A stretch of 14,053 bases of DNA from Gammaproteobacteria bacterium (GCA_003451715.1 DMJN01000106.1:14344-28396); one strand, 5' to 3'; counted from the first letter of the stretch, positions 1 through 7,219 are shown. A program made the numbers and translations. Notes: generated from the sequence alone by a model not told the origin.

Positions 1-2
1 CG

Positions 3-890
3 ATCTGGGAATTATTGCGGCAGTGCGAAGTACGCAATCTCAGCGAAGGCGAGGTGTTGCTTGAGAAGGATCAGTCCAATCGCACTATGTTTTTGGTTCT
101 GGGCGGTACGTTAAAGGTCTATCTCGACGACGAACATCAACGGGAAGCGGCCAAATTGGGGCAGGGGCAAACCGTCGGTGAACTCTCGGTTATCGATGGT
201 AGTGCCGCTTCCGCCCACGTCGTTTCTGCCGGCAAAACGTCGCTATTGTGCGTGGACGAGAAGACTTTCTGGCGTCTAACGCGCGCATCCCATGGTTTCT
301 GTACAAATCTGTTAATGTTACTTTCTCTGCGCATGCGCTCCAGTAATATCTCTCTGGAAGAGAGTGAGAATCTGCAAGGGAAGTTTGAGCAGCAAGCGCT
401 GACCGATGGCTTAACCGGTGTCTACAATCGCCGCTGGCTGGACCAGATGTTACCGTGACTCCTGCAGCGCAGCGAACAGGATGACCTGCCTTTCTGTGTG
501 CTCATGATCGACATCGATCACTTTAAGAAATTTAATGACAATTACGGCCACGCAGTAGGTGATGACGCACTATGTATCGTCGCCGAAACCCTAGTTAAGA
601 GTGTACGGCCAAATGATCTGGTCGTAAGGTACGGCGGTGAAGAATTTTGCGTGCTCTTACCTGAAACTGATTTGCAAAGTGGCACCGGCGCCGGCGAACG
701 CTTACGCAAGGCTATGCACAGTACTGAGCTATGTGACAGCAGCGGCAAGCCTATACCAGGTATTACCATATCAGCTGGACTCGCCGAACGGCGTGCTGGT
801 GAGAATGCTGATGACATGTTGAAGCGGGCCGATCAGGCACTATATATGGCTAAGACACAGGGTCGCGACCGTCTGGAGACTAGCACTTGA
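3..890 (+). pseudogene. cNMP-binding-like sensor fused to GGDEF diguanylate cyclase, interrupted by in-frame TGA (5' end outside window)
   Basis: The reading frame is already open at the left edge, so the true start lies upstream. The first part (about 15-280) is a CRP-like beta-roll, with EVLLEKDQ, LGGTLKVYL and GELSVIDG. The Arg of the phosphate-binding cassette (usual RSA) is Ala here (codon 207-209), so cAMP binding is doubtful. A GGDEF domain follows: LTDGLTGVYNRR, then IDIDHFKKFND, then the active-site GGEEF (633-647), with an RPND product-inhibition I-site (606-617) five residues before it. If intact it would make cyclic di-GMP from two GTP in the cytoplasm. A TGA at 456-458 splits the frame inside the GGDEF domain. 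Both sides are in the same frame and the family pattern continues straight across it, so a CGA(Arg)-to-TGA change is the simplest reading. No good Shine-Dalgarno site precedes GTG 498 or ATG 504. A sequencing error is the main alternative. Confidence 0.85.
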
Positions 891-926
891 TTTGGGATTG
901 GCTCTCACTAAAACGAAACAAATCAA

Positions 927-1922
927 ATGGAAATTCTTTTAACTTTATACAATGAAATAATAGGTTTTCTGCGAATTTCCCAAGTTTGGGAAATTCTAAA
1001 GACAGGTGATTACAGTTCCTTCACGACTTATGACGGTATCCGTGCCTTTATTATCCCCATTATCCCCCTACTTCTTATTTTTGAGTCGATCTTGGGCCTG
1101 ATTTACAAAAAGGCCGATGCCAAAGTCTACAAGGTTACTTTTCTGATCTATGTTTTCAATCGATTTATCGGAAGATTTTTTGCTTTAGGCATGGTAGTTA
1201 TTTATATCGGCGTGTTCCAAAAATATGCACCCTTTCAAACAAAAATGACTTGGTATTGGTTCATCTACGGTTACATTGTTTGGGAGTTCGGGCATTTCAT
1301 CCACCACTACCTCGGACATAAGGTGCGTCTATTCTGGTGTCTCCATTCTACTCATCATGCACCTGAAAACATGAACCTATCGGTTAATTACGCTCACTTT
1401 GTCTTAGAGGCGCCTTATGCCGATACTATTCGCACAACAGTGTGCATTTTGTTGGGCGTACAGCCAGAAATGTTATTCGTCATCATGTTTATTGATGGAA
1501 CCTACGGAGCTTTCATCCACGTGGGAGAAAATATTATAAAAGATGCCAGGTTCGGATTTCTGAACAAGATTATGCTGACCCCATCGCACCATAGAGTCCA
1601 CCACGCTCGAAATCCGTTATATATAGATACCAACTATTGTAATCTACTCAATATATGGGATAGAGCATTCAAAACCTATCAGGAAGAACAAACGGAGGTG
1701 GAAATAGATTACGGAATTAACCGGAAAATGGACTCCGGAAACTTTTTCGATGTCTATTTTGGGGAATTTCTGGCCCTTGCCAAAGATATTTTCAATGCTC
1801 CGGACCTGGTCAGCAAGTTCCTCTACTTTATCATGCCCCCGGGGTGGCACCATTCCGGTGAACATAAAACAGCAACAATTGTTAGGGATGGTTACCTGGA
1901 AAATGTCGCAACCCTAGATTAG
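927..1922 (+). CDS. sterol desaturase / fatty acid hydroxylase superfamily protein (membrane di-iron)
   Basis: Predicted integral-membrane oxygenase of the fatty acid hydroxylase superfamily, 331 residues. The eight-histidine di-iron signature is visible: HHYLGH (H127/H131), HSTHH (H140, H143, H144), H198 in IHVGE, and HHRVHH (221-226). Hydrophobic segments lie at about 40-60, 70-97, 109-122 and 165-192, and the histidine boxes would face the cytoplasm. Members hydroxylate or desaturate lipid chains, sterols or alkylglycerols using O2; the substrate here cannot be told. ATG 927 is the first start after the preceding gene's stop (36 bp gap) and has no strong Shine-Dalgarno sequence. The gene is clearly more AT-rich than its neighbours, which may mean horizontal acquisition. 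The family call is firm, the reaction is not. Confidence 0.9.
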   Translation: MEILLTLYNEIIGFLRISQVWEILKTGDYSSFTTYDGIRAFIIPIIPLLLIFESILGLIYKKADAKVYKVTFLIYVFNRFIGRFFALGMVVIYIGVFQKYAPFQTKMTWYWFIYGYIVWEFGHFIHHYLGHKVRLFWCLHSTHHAPENMNLSVNYAHFVLEAPYADTIRTTVCILLGVQPEMLFVIMFIDGTYGAFIHVGENIIKDARFGFLNKIMLTPSHHRVHHARNPLYIDTNYCNLLNIWDRAFKTYQEEQTEVEIDYGINRKMDSGNFFDVYFGEFLALAKDIFNAPDLVSKFLYFIMPPGWHHSGEHKTATIVRDGYLENVATLD

Positions 1923-1993
1923 TAGCAAGGATATTGATTAGCAGTTAGTTCTTAGGCTATGGCGTTTTTGTACGCCCCCGTGCACCAACTTCC

Positions 1994-2021
1994 AAAACTA
2001 CTGCTTATTTACTCTTATCCC
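1994..2021 (-). repeat. dispersed 28-bp repeat, copy 1 (between convergent genes)
   Basis: Read on the minus strand it begins GGGATAAGAGTAAATA and ends CAGTAGTTTT. It matches the copy at 7228-7255 at 24 of 28 positions. It lies between the converging 3' ends of the desaturase and the M56 gene. No function is shown; it belongs to the REP-like family described in the findings. Confidence 0.75.
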
Positions 2022-2074
2022 AATTTCTAATTCATCCGACACGGGCATCCATCCCTATGGCCCAACTTCTACCG

Positions 2075-2129
2075 CCTCTACGACATCAATTGTGAATCCT
2101 TCCCTCTACCACATCAATTGTTAATCCTT
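2075..2129. repeat. 28-bp tandem duplication across the 3' end of the M56 gene
   Basis: Two 27-bp copies (2075-2101 and 2103-2129) match at 25 of 27 positions with a period of 28. Both contain ACATCAATTG. Because 28 is not a multiple of three, the second copy shifts the frame of the minus-strand gene and creates its present stop at 2086-2088. Confidence 0.85.
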
Positions 2130-4020
2130 CAATAACCGCAGAGATCTCACGTACAGAGCCGCTTTCTTCTACTTCCCCCCTGAACGTTATGCCAGGGATT
2201 TCCAATGGCCCGCTGCGCTGAGGGGCTAGGACATAGCGCTTTTCGTAAACACCATAGAGCACGCCGTCTATTTGCTCTTCGTATTGGTTGGGTGGATCAA
2301 TTGACTGAATTACTGAGTTAGGCAATAGCAGTTCAGTAAATTGGGGATTTCTGATGCCATTTATCGTGTAAAAAAGCTGAATCGTCAGTTCAAACTGGTC
2401 GTTCACGAACACTGATTTTTTGCTGACTTCCATTTTCAGTAGTAAACCATCACTGTTCACGCTTAATTGGCGAACGGTCGCACTAGTGACTTCGATGTCT
2501 ATGGGATCCGTCTGTTGATTGCCAATTGCAAGGGAAGGGATTGTTAAAGTACCTTCATTTTTAGGAACAAGGGCGATAGTGACTTCCGCCCAGGGCTGTT
2601 CAGTGCCGTTATTAGTGCGAGTCTCATTTAAGGATATGCGTTTCACATCTGGTTCAAAATCTTCGATGTGCCGCAACATGTCCGATACTTGCTGATATAA
2701 AAGATCCTCAGGTTTCGCCCCGATTGTTATAGTTACAGTTTCACCGAGGACCACCTCAACACGGTCAACACTCACAAAATATTCAACTTGTTCAGCATTC
2801 TCGGCTAGCAAATGGTTTTCCTCAGGCACAAGAATCAATTCCGGGTCTATAGCAATCTGTCCGTCATTTGCCGCATTACCCAGAGCTGAACTGCGAGGAG
2901 AAAATTGCACCGTTACTGTCAAAGCGATTATTAATACTAAGCTTGAAGCAAAAAGACTTTTGCCAACTAGCTTGGTTCTATGACCGCAAGTATCATCCAA
3001 CAAATGTTTCATCCTCGACACCAACATTTTAGGGGATGAAAAAATTCCTGTTGATAGCTGGTATTGATGACTGGGTTCAGAGCCTAACTCAATCAGATTA
3101 ACAATCGATTTTGCATAACTATCTGCACCTACTCCAGCCTCCAGAACTGAGTCATCGGCTACCAGTTCAGACAGGTAATGAAATCTTCTGCTAGCCAGCC
3201 AAACTAGTGGTTGAAAAAAGAATAAGGACTCAATGACCTTTATCAGCAGAATTCTAAGTGGGTCGTGGTTCTTAATGTGGCTGAGTTCATGCAACAGGGT
3301 TGTGTGAAGCTCTGATTCAGATAGCTGCTCATAGTACTTACTAGGAAACAAGATGATAGGATTTCGTATGCCGAAGCTAACTGGTGACTCTATCTCGTGA
3401 GTCAATCCTACCTGGCACGCCCCTGTGTATCCAATCTGGTCCGCTATTTGTTTGTAGACTCTGGCTCCACGTTCGTCATCGGCGTCAATGGATGTGCGTC
3501 GCAAGCTTAGTAATTGCTTCCACCCAACAGGTATTCTCACCAGGAGTATCAACGCAACCAGACTAGAGGCATAAACAAGCCAATTCCAATATTTGACGCT
3601 TGCCAACATTCCATATCCCAGGCTATTTTGCGAAATAGCCGAAATTTCTGCGTTGCTGACCGACCCTGCCGACTCGGATACACTCACTGGCTCATCAATC
3701 GCGGGGAAAGCCAATTCGCTATTCGCCACCAAATCCGCGGAATAAGGGAGGTCAAATGCCGCTGCAAGATATTGATCTGCCCTCGTTGCTGGTGTGAGAT
3801 TAGCCACAAGCGTAATCATAGACAGCAGCAGCATTGCCCAAAACCACATAAACTTTCTTATGTTTGCGACTTTGTTTTTGAGCAACCGATCTGCAATCAA
3901 TACAAGCGCCAGAAAGAGCGTGGATTGAATGAGAAAAATGGTAATAGCAATAGGAGTTAGAGGCAGAACACCAGTCAACCAGCTAGTCTGTACGAACTCT
4001 CGAATGATCTCCGGGTTCAT
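2086..4020 (-). CDS. M56 family (BlaR1/MecR1-like) membrane metallopeptidase with C-terminal BatD-like domains
   Basis: A 644-residue integral-membrane zinc peptidase. Transmembrane segments are predicted near 20-45, 57-78, 146-165 and 358-376. The zinc motif HELSH is at 244-248, followed by the downstream glutamate in YLSELVADD (E285), as in BlaR1/MecR1. In those proteins a periplasmic penicillin-binding domain senses drug. Here the part after the last membrane segment (about 420-640) instead resembles two BatD-like beta-sandwich domains (FVSVDRVEVVLGETVTI; VFVNDQFELTI; YVLAPQRSGPLEIPGI), with no SxxK/SxN/KTG motifs. Beta-lactam sensing is therefore not supported. It overlaps the BlaI-type repressor by ATGA (4017-4020), so the pair is translationally coupled; the expected partner is that repressor. 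The last five residues come from a frameshifting 28-bp duplication. Sure for M56, fairly sure for BatD-like. Confidence 0.88.
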   Translation of the reverse strand: MNPEIIREFVQTSWLTGVLPLTPIAITIFLIQSTLFLALVLIADRLLKNKVANIRKFMWFWAMLLLSMITLVANLTPATRADQYLAAAFDLPYSADLVANSELAFPAIDEPVSVSESAGSVSNAEISAISQNSLGYGMLASVKYWNWLVYASSLVALILLVRIPVGWKQLLSLRRTSIDADDERGARVYKQIADQIGYTGACQVGLTHEIESPVSFGIRNPIILFPSKYYEQLSESELHTTLLHELSHIKNHDPLRILLIKVIESLFFFQPLVWLASRRFHYLSELVADDSVLEAGVGADSYAKSIVNLIELGSEPSHQYQLSTGIFSSPKMLVSRMKHLLDDTCGHRTKLVGKSLFASSLVLIIALTVTVQFSPRSSALGNAANDGQIAIDPELILVPEENHLLAENAEQVEYFVSVDRVEVVLGETVTITIGAKPEDLLYQQVSDMLRHIEDFEPDVKRISLNETRTNNGTEQPWAEVTIALVPKNEGTLTIPSLAIGNQQTDPIDIEVTSATVRQLSVNSDGLLLKMEVSKKSVFVNDQFELTIQLFYTINGIRNPQFTELLLPNSVIQSIDPPNQYEEQIDGVLYGVYEKRYVLAPQRSGPLEIPGITFRGEVEESGSVREISAVIEGLTIDVVEGRIHN

Positions 4021-4406
4021 TTTTTCTTACCCCTCTCGTAATCTGAAATCATTGTTTTGATTTGATCCAGCTCGCTTTTACTAACTAGTTCCCGATTTAA
4101 TAGTGCGGTTACCAATCCGGTAGGCGATCCAGAGAAGGCTCGATTCAGCGCATCTCTGATAAAGTTGTATTGAAACTCATCAGCCTTAATAAGCGCGTTG
4201 TAAACGTAAGCCCTGCTCACCTGCCGACGGTTAACAAATCCCTTCTTTTTGAGAATGTTAAGCATGGTGCGAATACTGGGGAGAGCCAGAGGTCGCCCAC
4301 TATCTGCCAGCTGTTGTCTCAGAAACTCCACGGAAACATCTTCGTTTTTCCAAATTATCTGCATCAATTCCAGTTCTAAGCCTGTCAGCAAGGGTGTTTC
4401 TTTCAT
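4017..4406 (-). CDS. BlaI/MecI/CopY family transcriptional repressor
   Basis: A 129-residue winged-helix repressor of the BlaI/MecI type. The N-terminal HTH covers about residues 5-70, with LTGLELELMQIIW at the start and PSIRTMLNILKKKGFV as the recognition region. The rest is the C-terminal dimerisation arm. Family members bind palindromic operators as dimers and are inactivated when the partner M56 protein is triggered. By alignment from memory with Staphylococcus BlaI, the cleaved Asn-Phe lies where this protein has Ala-Leu (GLVTALLN), so inactivation, if proteolytic, would need another site. It is the first gene of a two-gene operon with the M56 protease and probably represses itself through the two operators upstream. 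A weak GAGG lies 11 bases before the ATG. Confidence 0.92.
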   Translation of the reverse strand: MKETPLLTGLELELMQIIWKNEDVSVEFLRQQLADSGRPLALPSIRTMLNILKKKGFVNRRQVSRAYVYNALIKADEFQYNFIRDALNRAFSGSPTGLVTALLNRELVSKSELDQIKTMISDYERGKKK

Positions 4407-4439
4407 TGAATTATAAACCTCGAGATCAAGATGCAGCGA

Positions 4440-4465
4440 TTAAAAGCGAAAACTTTCGCTTATAA
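4440..4465. promoter_or_regulatory. operator 1 for the BlaI-type repressor
   Basis: Core at 4443-4462 reads AAAGCGAA-AACT-TTCGCTTA. It is an inverted repeat with 8-base arms and a 4-base centre, and the symmetry extends outward to 4440-4465 with one mismatch. It overlaps the probable -10 box of the repressor promoter, so bound repressor would block RNA polymerase. That this repressor is the ligand is inferred from position and symmetry. Confidence 0.75.
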
Positions 4466-4490
4466 AAGCATGCTTCTCGTTTGGCGTCAA
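4462..4490 (-). promoter_or_regulatory. probable sigma70-type promoter of the blaI-M56 operon
   Basis: On the minus strand TTGACG (4490-4485) is followed after exactly 17 bases by TTTTAT (4467-4462). The -35 box is strong (5 of 6) and the -10 is weak (4 of 6). The start of transcription would fall inside operator 1. Operator 2 lies just upstream of the -35 box, so the promoter is bracketed by both sites. Confidence 0.6.
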
Positions 4491-4495
4491 TGCTA

Positions 4496-4515
4496 AAAGC
4501 GAAGCTTTTCGCTTT
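4496..4515. promoter_or_regulatory. operator 2 for the BlaI-type repressor
   Basis: AAAGCGAA-GCTT-TTCGCTTT is a perfect 20-base inverted repeat sharing the same 8-base arms and 4-base spacing as operator 1. The two centres are 53 bp apart, close to five helical turns, so two dimers would bind the same DNA face. It lies just upstream of the repressor's -35 box and about 70 bp before the probable -10 of the divergent carboxylase gene. Confidence 0.75.
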
Positions 4516-4581
4516 AATTTCTATTTATCTCCACAATGGCCAAGTCGTCGCAGTATCTGTGGCTAATGAAAGGCCGACTTT

Positions 4582-4587
4582 TATAAT
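4582..4587 (+). promoter_or_regulatory. probable -10 box for the carboxyltransferase gene
   Basis: A perfect TATAAT on the plus strand, with no good -35 hexamer at 16-18 bases upstream. Transcription would begin near 4594, which argues for ATG 4614 rather than TTG 4587 as the start codon because the TTG overlaps this box. Confidence 0.4.
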
Positions 4588-4613
4588 TGGCAAAGCTTGA
4601 ATATGATGCACAA

Positions 4614-6167
4614 ATGAACTGGAAAACAGAAACTGATGAAATTGCCCGCCGTCGAGCTTTAGCGCTTGAGCAAGGCGGAGCGGATGCTATTGCCAAACAT
4701 CATGGCAAAGGGCGTTTAACCATTCGGGAACGGATCGACAAACTGCTGGATCCTGGCAGTTTTGAAGAGGTCGGTCCGGCTGCGGGCGCAGCGAATTATG
4801 ACGAGAACGGTGAACTAACGGGCTTTGACCCGGCCAATTTCGTTCTCGGTTTTGGCAAGGTTGAAGGGCGAAGAATCGTTGTTGGGGGCGAGGACTTTAC
4901 CATGCGGGGCGGTTCGCCCTCTCCTGCGGGCCTGCGCAAAAGCGTCTATGCTGAAGAATTGGCTGTGCAATATAAGCTGCCCCTTGTGCGCCTGCATGAA
5001 GGATCGGGTGGCAGTGTGGGTGGAACTGGCGGTAAGGGCGCGAGCTTGCCAGGGCCGGTCAATGCGCCGGCACGATTTCGCTCTGTTGCTGAGGCCATGG
5101 CGACAGTACCGGTTGCAACCGCAGCTCTTGGTGCGGTGGCGGGTCTTCCGGCCGGCCGGCTTGTTGCTGCACATTTCTCCGTTATGTCAAAGGCGACAGC
5201 ACAGATATTGATTGCTGGTCCTGCAGTCGTGGAGCGGGCGATGGGGGAGAAGAAAACTAAGGAAGAGCTTGGTGGCTCGAAAGTGCATACTAAAAATGGC
5301 ACGGTGGATAATGGCGCGGCGGATGAGGCAGAGTGCCTGGCTGAAATCCGGCGTTTTCTGTCTTTTATGCCGGACAATATTGAGCAACTGGCACCGGTGA
5401 TCGAGTGTGATGACCCGGTGGAACGAGCCGACGAAGCCTTGCTCGACATCGTGCCCCGTGACCGACGGCAATCCTTCGATATGCGCCGCGTCATTCAGTC
5501 GGTGGTTGATCAAAGCAGCTTCTTCGAAATGGGCGCTGGCTATGGCCGCTCCCAGATTACCGGGCTCGCTCGCTTGAATGGGCAACCGGTGGGTGTCTGG
5601 GCGAATAATTGTAAGTTTCTTGCCGGCTCGATGACTACGGACGGGGCACATAAGGCGCGCCGCTTCATGGAACTCTGTGAAACCTTCAGCCTACCTATCA
5701 TCAGCCTGGTGGATGAGCCCGGTTTCATGATTGGCAGCCAGGCCGAACGTGAGGCGACCATCAGACACGGCACATCGGCGGTTCTCACTGCGGCGATGAC
5801 GACTGTGCCCTGGGCTTCTGTGATGATCCGGCGTTCCTTTGGTGTTGCACAGGCTGCACATTATGGACCAGAGGGATTCGTACTTGCCTGGCCATCGGCA
5901 GAAAGCGGGCCCCTGCCAGTAGAAGGAGGCGTTGCGGTCGCTTTCCAAAGAGAAATCGCCGCAGCACCTGATCCAGAAGCACGGCGGCGGGAGTTGGAAG
6001 AGGAACTGGCTGCGCGCCAGTCTCCGTTTCCACGAGCAGAGGCTCTTGGAGTCCATGATCTAATCGATCCGCGCCAGACCAGATCAGAGCTTTGCCGTTG
6101 GGTAGACCGTATTCAGCCGCTGCTTCCAGCATTGCTCGGATCTTCACGGTTTTTCATTCGGCCATAG
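4614..6167 (+). CDS. acyl-CoA carboxylase beta subunit (biotin-dependent carboxyltransferase)
   Basis: About 517 residues from ATG 4614, within the usual 510-540 of the family. Members move CO2 from carboxybiotin to an acyl-CoA such as propionyl-CoA in the cytoplasm. The N-half has the family opening (DEIARRRALALEQGGADAI, then GRLTIRERIDKLLDPGSFEEVG) and a glycine-rich oxyanion region (GSGGSVGGTGGKG) in place of the classical DSGGARIQEG. The C-half has LVDEPGFMIG, AEREATIRHG and MIRRSFGVAQAAHYGPEG. These put it in the divergent branch of propionyl/methylcrotonyl-type carboxyltransferases; the acyl substrate cannot be assigned. A longer frame could begin at TTG 4587, but this overlaps a TATAAT box and a stop lies just before it. 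The biotin carrier gene follows after 23 bp. The gene is GC-richer than the divergent repressor genes. Confidence 0.9.
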   Translation: MNWKTETDEIARRRALALEQGGADAIAKHHGKGRLTIRERIDKLLDPGSFEEVGPAAGAANYDENGELTGFDPANFVLGFGKVEGRRIVVGGEDFTMRGGSPSPAGLRKSVYAEELAVQYKLPLVRLHEGSGGSVGGTGGKGASLPGPVNAPARFRSVAEAMATVPVATAALGAVAGLPAGRLVAAHFSVMSKATAQILIAGPAVVERAMGEKKTKEELGGSKVHTKNGTVDNGAADEAECLAEIRRFLSFMPDNIEQLAPVIECDDPVERADEALLDIVPRDRRQSFDMRRVIQSVVDQSSFFEMGAGYGRSQITGLARLNGQPVGVWANNCKFLAGSMTTDGAHKARRFMELCETFSLPIISLVDEPGFMIGSQAEREATIRHGTSAVLTAAMTTVPWASVMIRRSFGVAQAAHYGPEGFVLAWPSAESGPLPVEGGVAVAFQREIAAAPDPEARRRELEEELAARQSPFPRAEALGVHDLIDPRQTRSELCRWVDRIQPLLPALLGSSRFFIRP

Positions 6168-6190
6168 CAACAGTAGAGGATTATCGAGGC

Positions 6191-6406
6191 ATGATACAGA
6201 TTGAATTGGAAACCGGCGGTTCGGTTTGGAAAGTACTTACAAAACCAGGTGAGCGGGTAGAAGCCGGCGACACATTGTTCATCCTCGAAGTAATGAAAAT
6301 GGAAGTGCCCTACGAGGCCCCCGTTGCTGGAGAAGTGTCAGCAGTTCATATCGCCGAGGGTGATGTGGTGGAAGAGGACCAGCTTGCTGTAGAGATTGCA
6401 GATTAA
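6191..6406 (+). CDS. stand-alone biotin carboxyl carrier protein (biotinyl domain)
   Basis: A 71-residue protein that is a single biotinyl/lipoyl-attachment fold. The biotinylated lysine is K36 in EVMKMEV, with Val replacing Ala of the usual AMKM. The flanking beta-hairpins are recognisable (VLTKPGERVEAGDTLFILE before, PVAGEVSAVHIAEGDVVEED after). It carries carboxybiotin between a biotin carboxylase and the carboxyltransferase encoded 23 bp upstream. AGAGGA ends ten bases before the ATG. The frame extends upstream over the end of the carboxyltransferase gene, but that part shows no family similarity, so the ATG at the domain start is chosen. No biotin carboxylase is encoded nearby, so that subunit must come from elsewhere in the genome. 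Confidence 0.9.
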   Translation: MIQIELETGGSVWKVLTKPGERVEAGDTLFILEVMKMEVPYEAPVAGEVSAVHIAEGDVVEEDQLAVEIAD

Positions 6407-6412
6407 ATAAAT

Positions 6413-6440
6413 GGGATCAGAGTACAAGTACAGTAGTTTT
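6413..6440 (+). repeat. dispersed 28-bp repeat, copy 2
   Basis: Begins GGGATCAGAGTACA and ends CAGTAGTTTT. It matches the copy at 7228-7255 at 24 of 28 positions, in the same orientation. The two copies bracket the gene 6518-7219. It lies seven bases after the biotin carrier stop codon. Confidence 0.8.
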
Positions 6441-6517
6441 AGCCGCGTTCATTTCATGATTCCAGAGCATACTCCTGGATCTTAAATTCACGGTACTAAC
6501 GCTTGGTATCGGGAATA

Positions 6518-7219
6518 CTATTCAGCAAAGAAGGCTAGCCTCCGGCCACGTGGCCGTGGCTCTTTGTGTTCTTCCGGTAACTGGCAAAGCCTATCCATTC
6601 GAGTAACGCTCCCATCCAGGTACTCCCATACCATTTGCTCGCCGTCCATGTAGCGCTTGACGACAACGGGGCCCCAGCCGAGAATCCGAAAATCGAGTAC
6701 TCCGTCGTTCCAGAACATGCCAGCGGAAGTGCGCGGGCAATACTCCTGATCACCGATGGGGAACAGTACGGAACCCTCTGTGTCATTGGAGTTGAATCCA
6801 CCGGTGCTGTTGGGGCCGGAATCGTGGATGATTCCACTGGCGGTGACGACAGTTCGTGTGCCGCATTGTTCCACTCTTTCGACATGACCGATGTTGCCTG
6901 TTCGCCCGATCCAAAGACCACGGATGTCATCAGCACCGACCGGCAGAGGTTCAGTGCACTGAGCTAGTATCGGAAGAGGGAAATGGGTGTAACCACAACC
7001 CGGTGTGTTGCCTTTCGGAATATCGACCGCCATCTTGCCACTGCCATCTAGCTCCGGCAAGTCGCAGTAATTGAGGGTGCTGCCATCGCCGGCAAGTACC
7101 GCCGGATCGATGGTGAGCGGCGGCCTTGACGAAAAGTAAACAAAACTGAATCCTCCCAACCCGATCAACACTACAGTGAGGAGTATTACAGCCGTAATTT
7201 TTATGAGTCTCTTTATCAT
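6518..7219 (-). CDS. membrane-anchored, six-cysteine hypothetical protein
   Basis: I do not recognise the family. The 233-residue protein begins with a basic stretch and one hydrophobic segment (about 8-29) with no lipobox, so it is probably a single-pass protein with a periplasmic domain. It has six cysteines in that domain (52, 75, 88, 119, 161, 212), an even number compatible with three disulfides. The core around 100-210 is rich in Gly and aromatics (GLWIGRTGNIGHVERVEQCG, DQEYCPRTSAGMFW, GWGPVVVKRY) and suggests a small beta fold. The tail is basic and Pro-rich. ATG 7219 follows the dispersed repeat at 7228-7255 by only eight bases, and no Shine-Dalgarno site is visible. An in-frame stop lies within that repeat, so no longer start exists. 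The function is unknown. Confidence 0.7.
   Translation of the reverse strand: MIKRLIKITAVILLTVVLIGLGGFSFVYFSSRPPLTIDPAVLAGDGSTLNYCDLPELDGSGKMAVDIPKGNTPGCGYTHFPLPILAQCTEPLPVGADDIRGLWIGRTGNIGHVERVEQCGTRTVVTASGIIHDSGPNSTGGFNSNDTEGSVLFPIGDQEYCPRTSAGMFWNDGVLDFRILGWGPVVVKRYMDGEQMVWEYLDGSVTRMDRLCQLPEEHKEPRPRGRRLAFFAE

Noticed and set aside
1961..1976. Short hairpin GGCGT...ACGCC after the desaturase gene
   Set aside because: The stem is five pairs with no T tract after it, too weak to call a terminator.
3514..3960. 148-codon plus-strand frame opposite the M56 gene
   Set aside because: It is entirely antisense to a convincing protease gene, has no recognisable domain, and its composition is that of reversed coding sequence.
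2086..4406. Beta-lactam resistance regulator (blaR1-blaI) label
   Set aside because: No penicillin-binding sensor domain and no beta-lactamase gene are present; only the protease and repressor families match.
4466..4475. Palindrome AAGCATGCTT between the two BlaI-type operators
   Set aside because: It lacks the GCGAA/TTCGC arms of the operators and sits in the promoter spacer; a 10-base palindrome can arise by chance.
4815..6147. Several long minus-strand and out-of-frame open frames within the carboxyltransferase gene
   Set aside because: They lie opposite or across a clear family member, show no motifs, and are rich in Arg/Ser/Pro as expected for shadows in GC-rich coding DNA.
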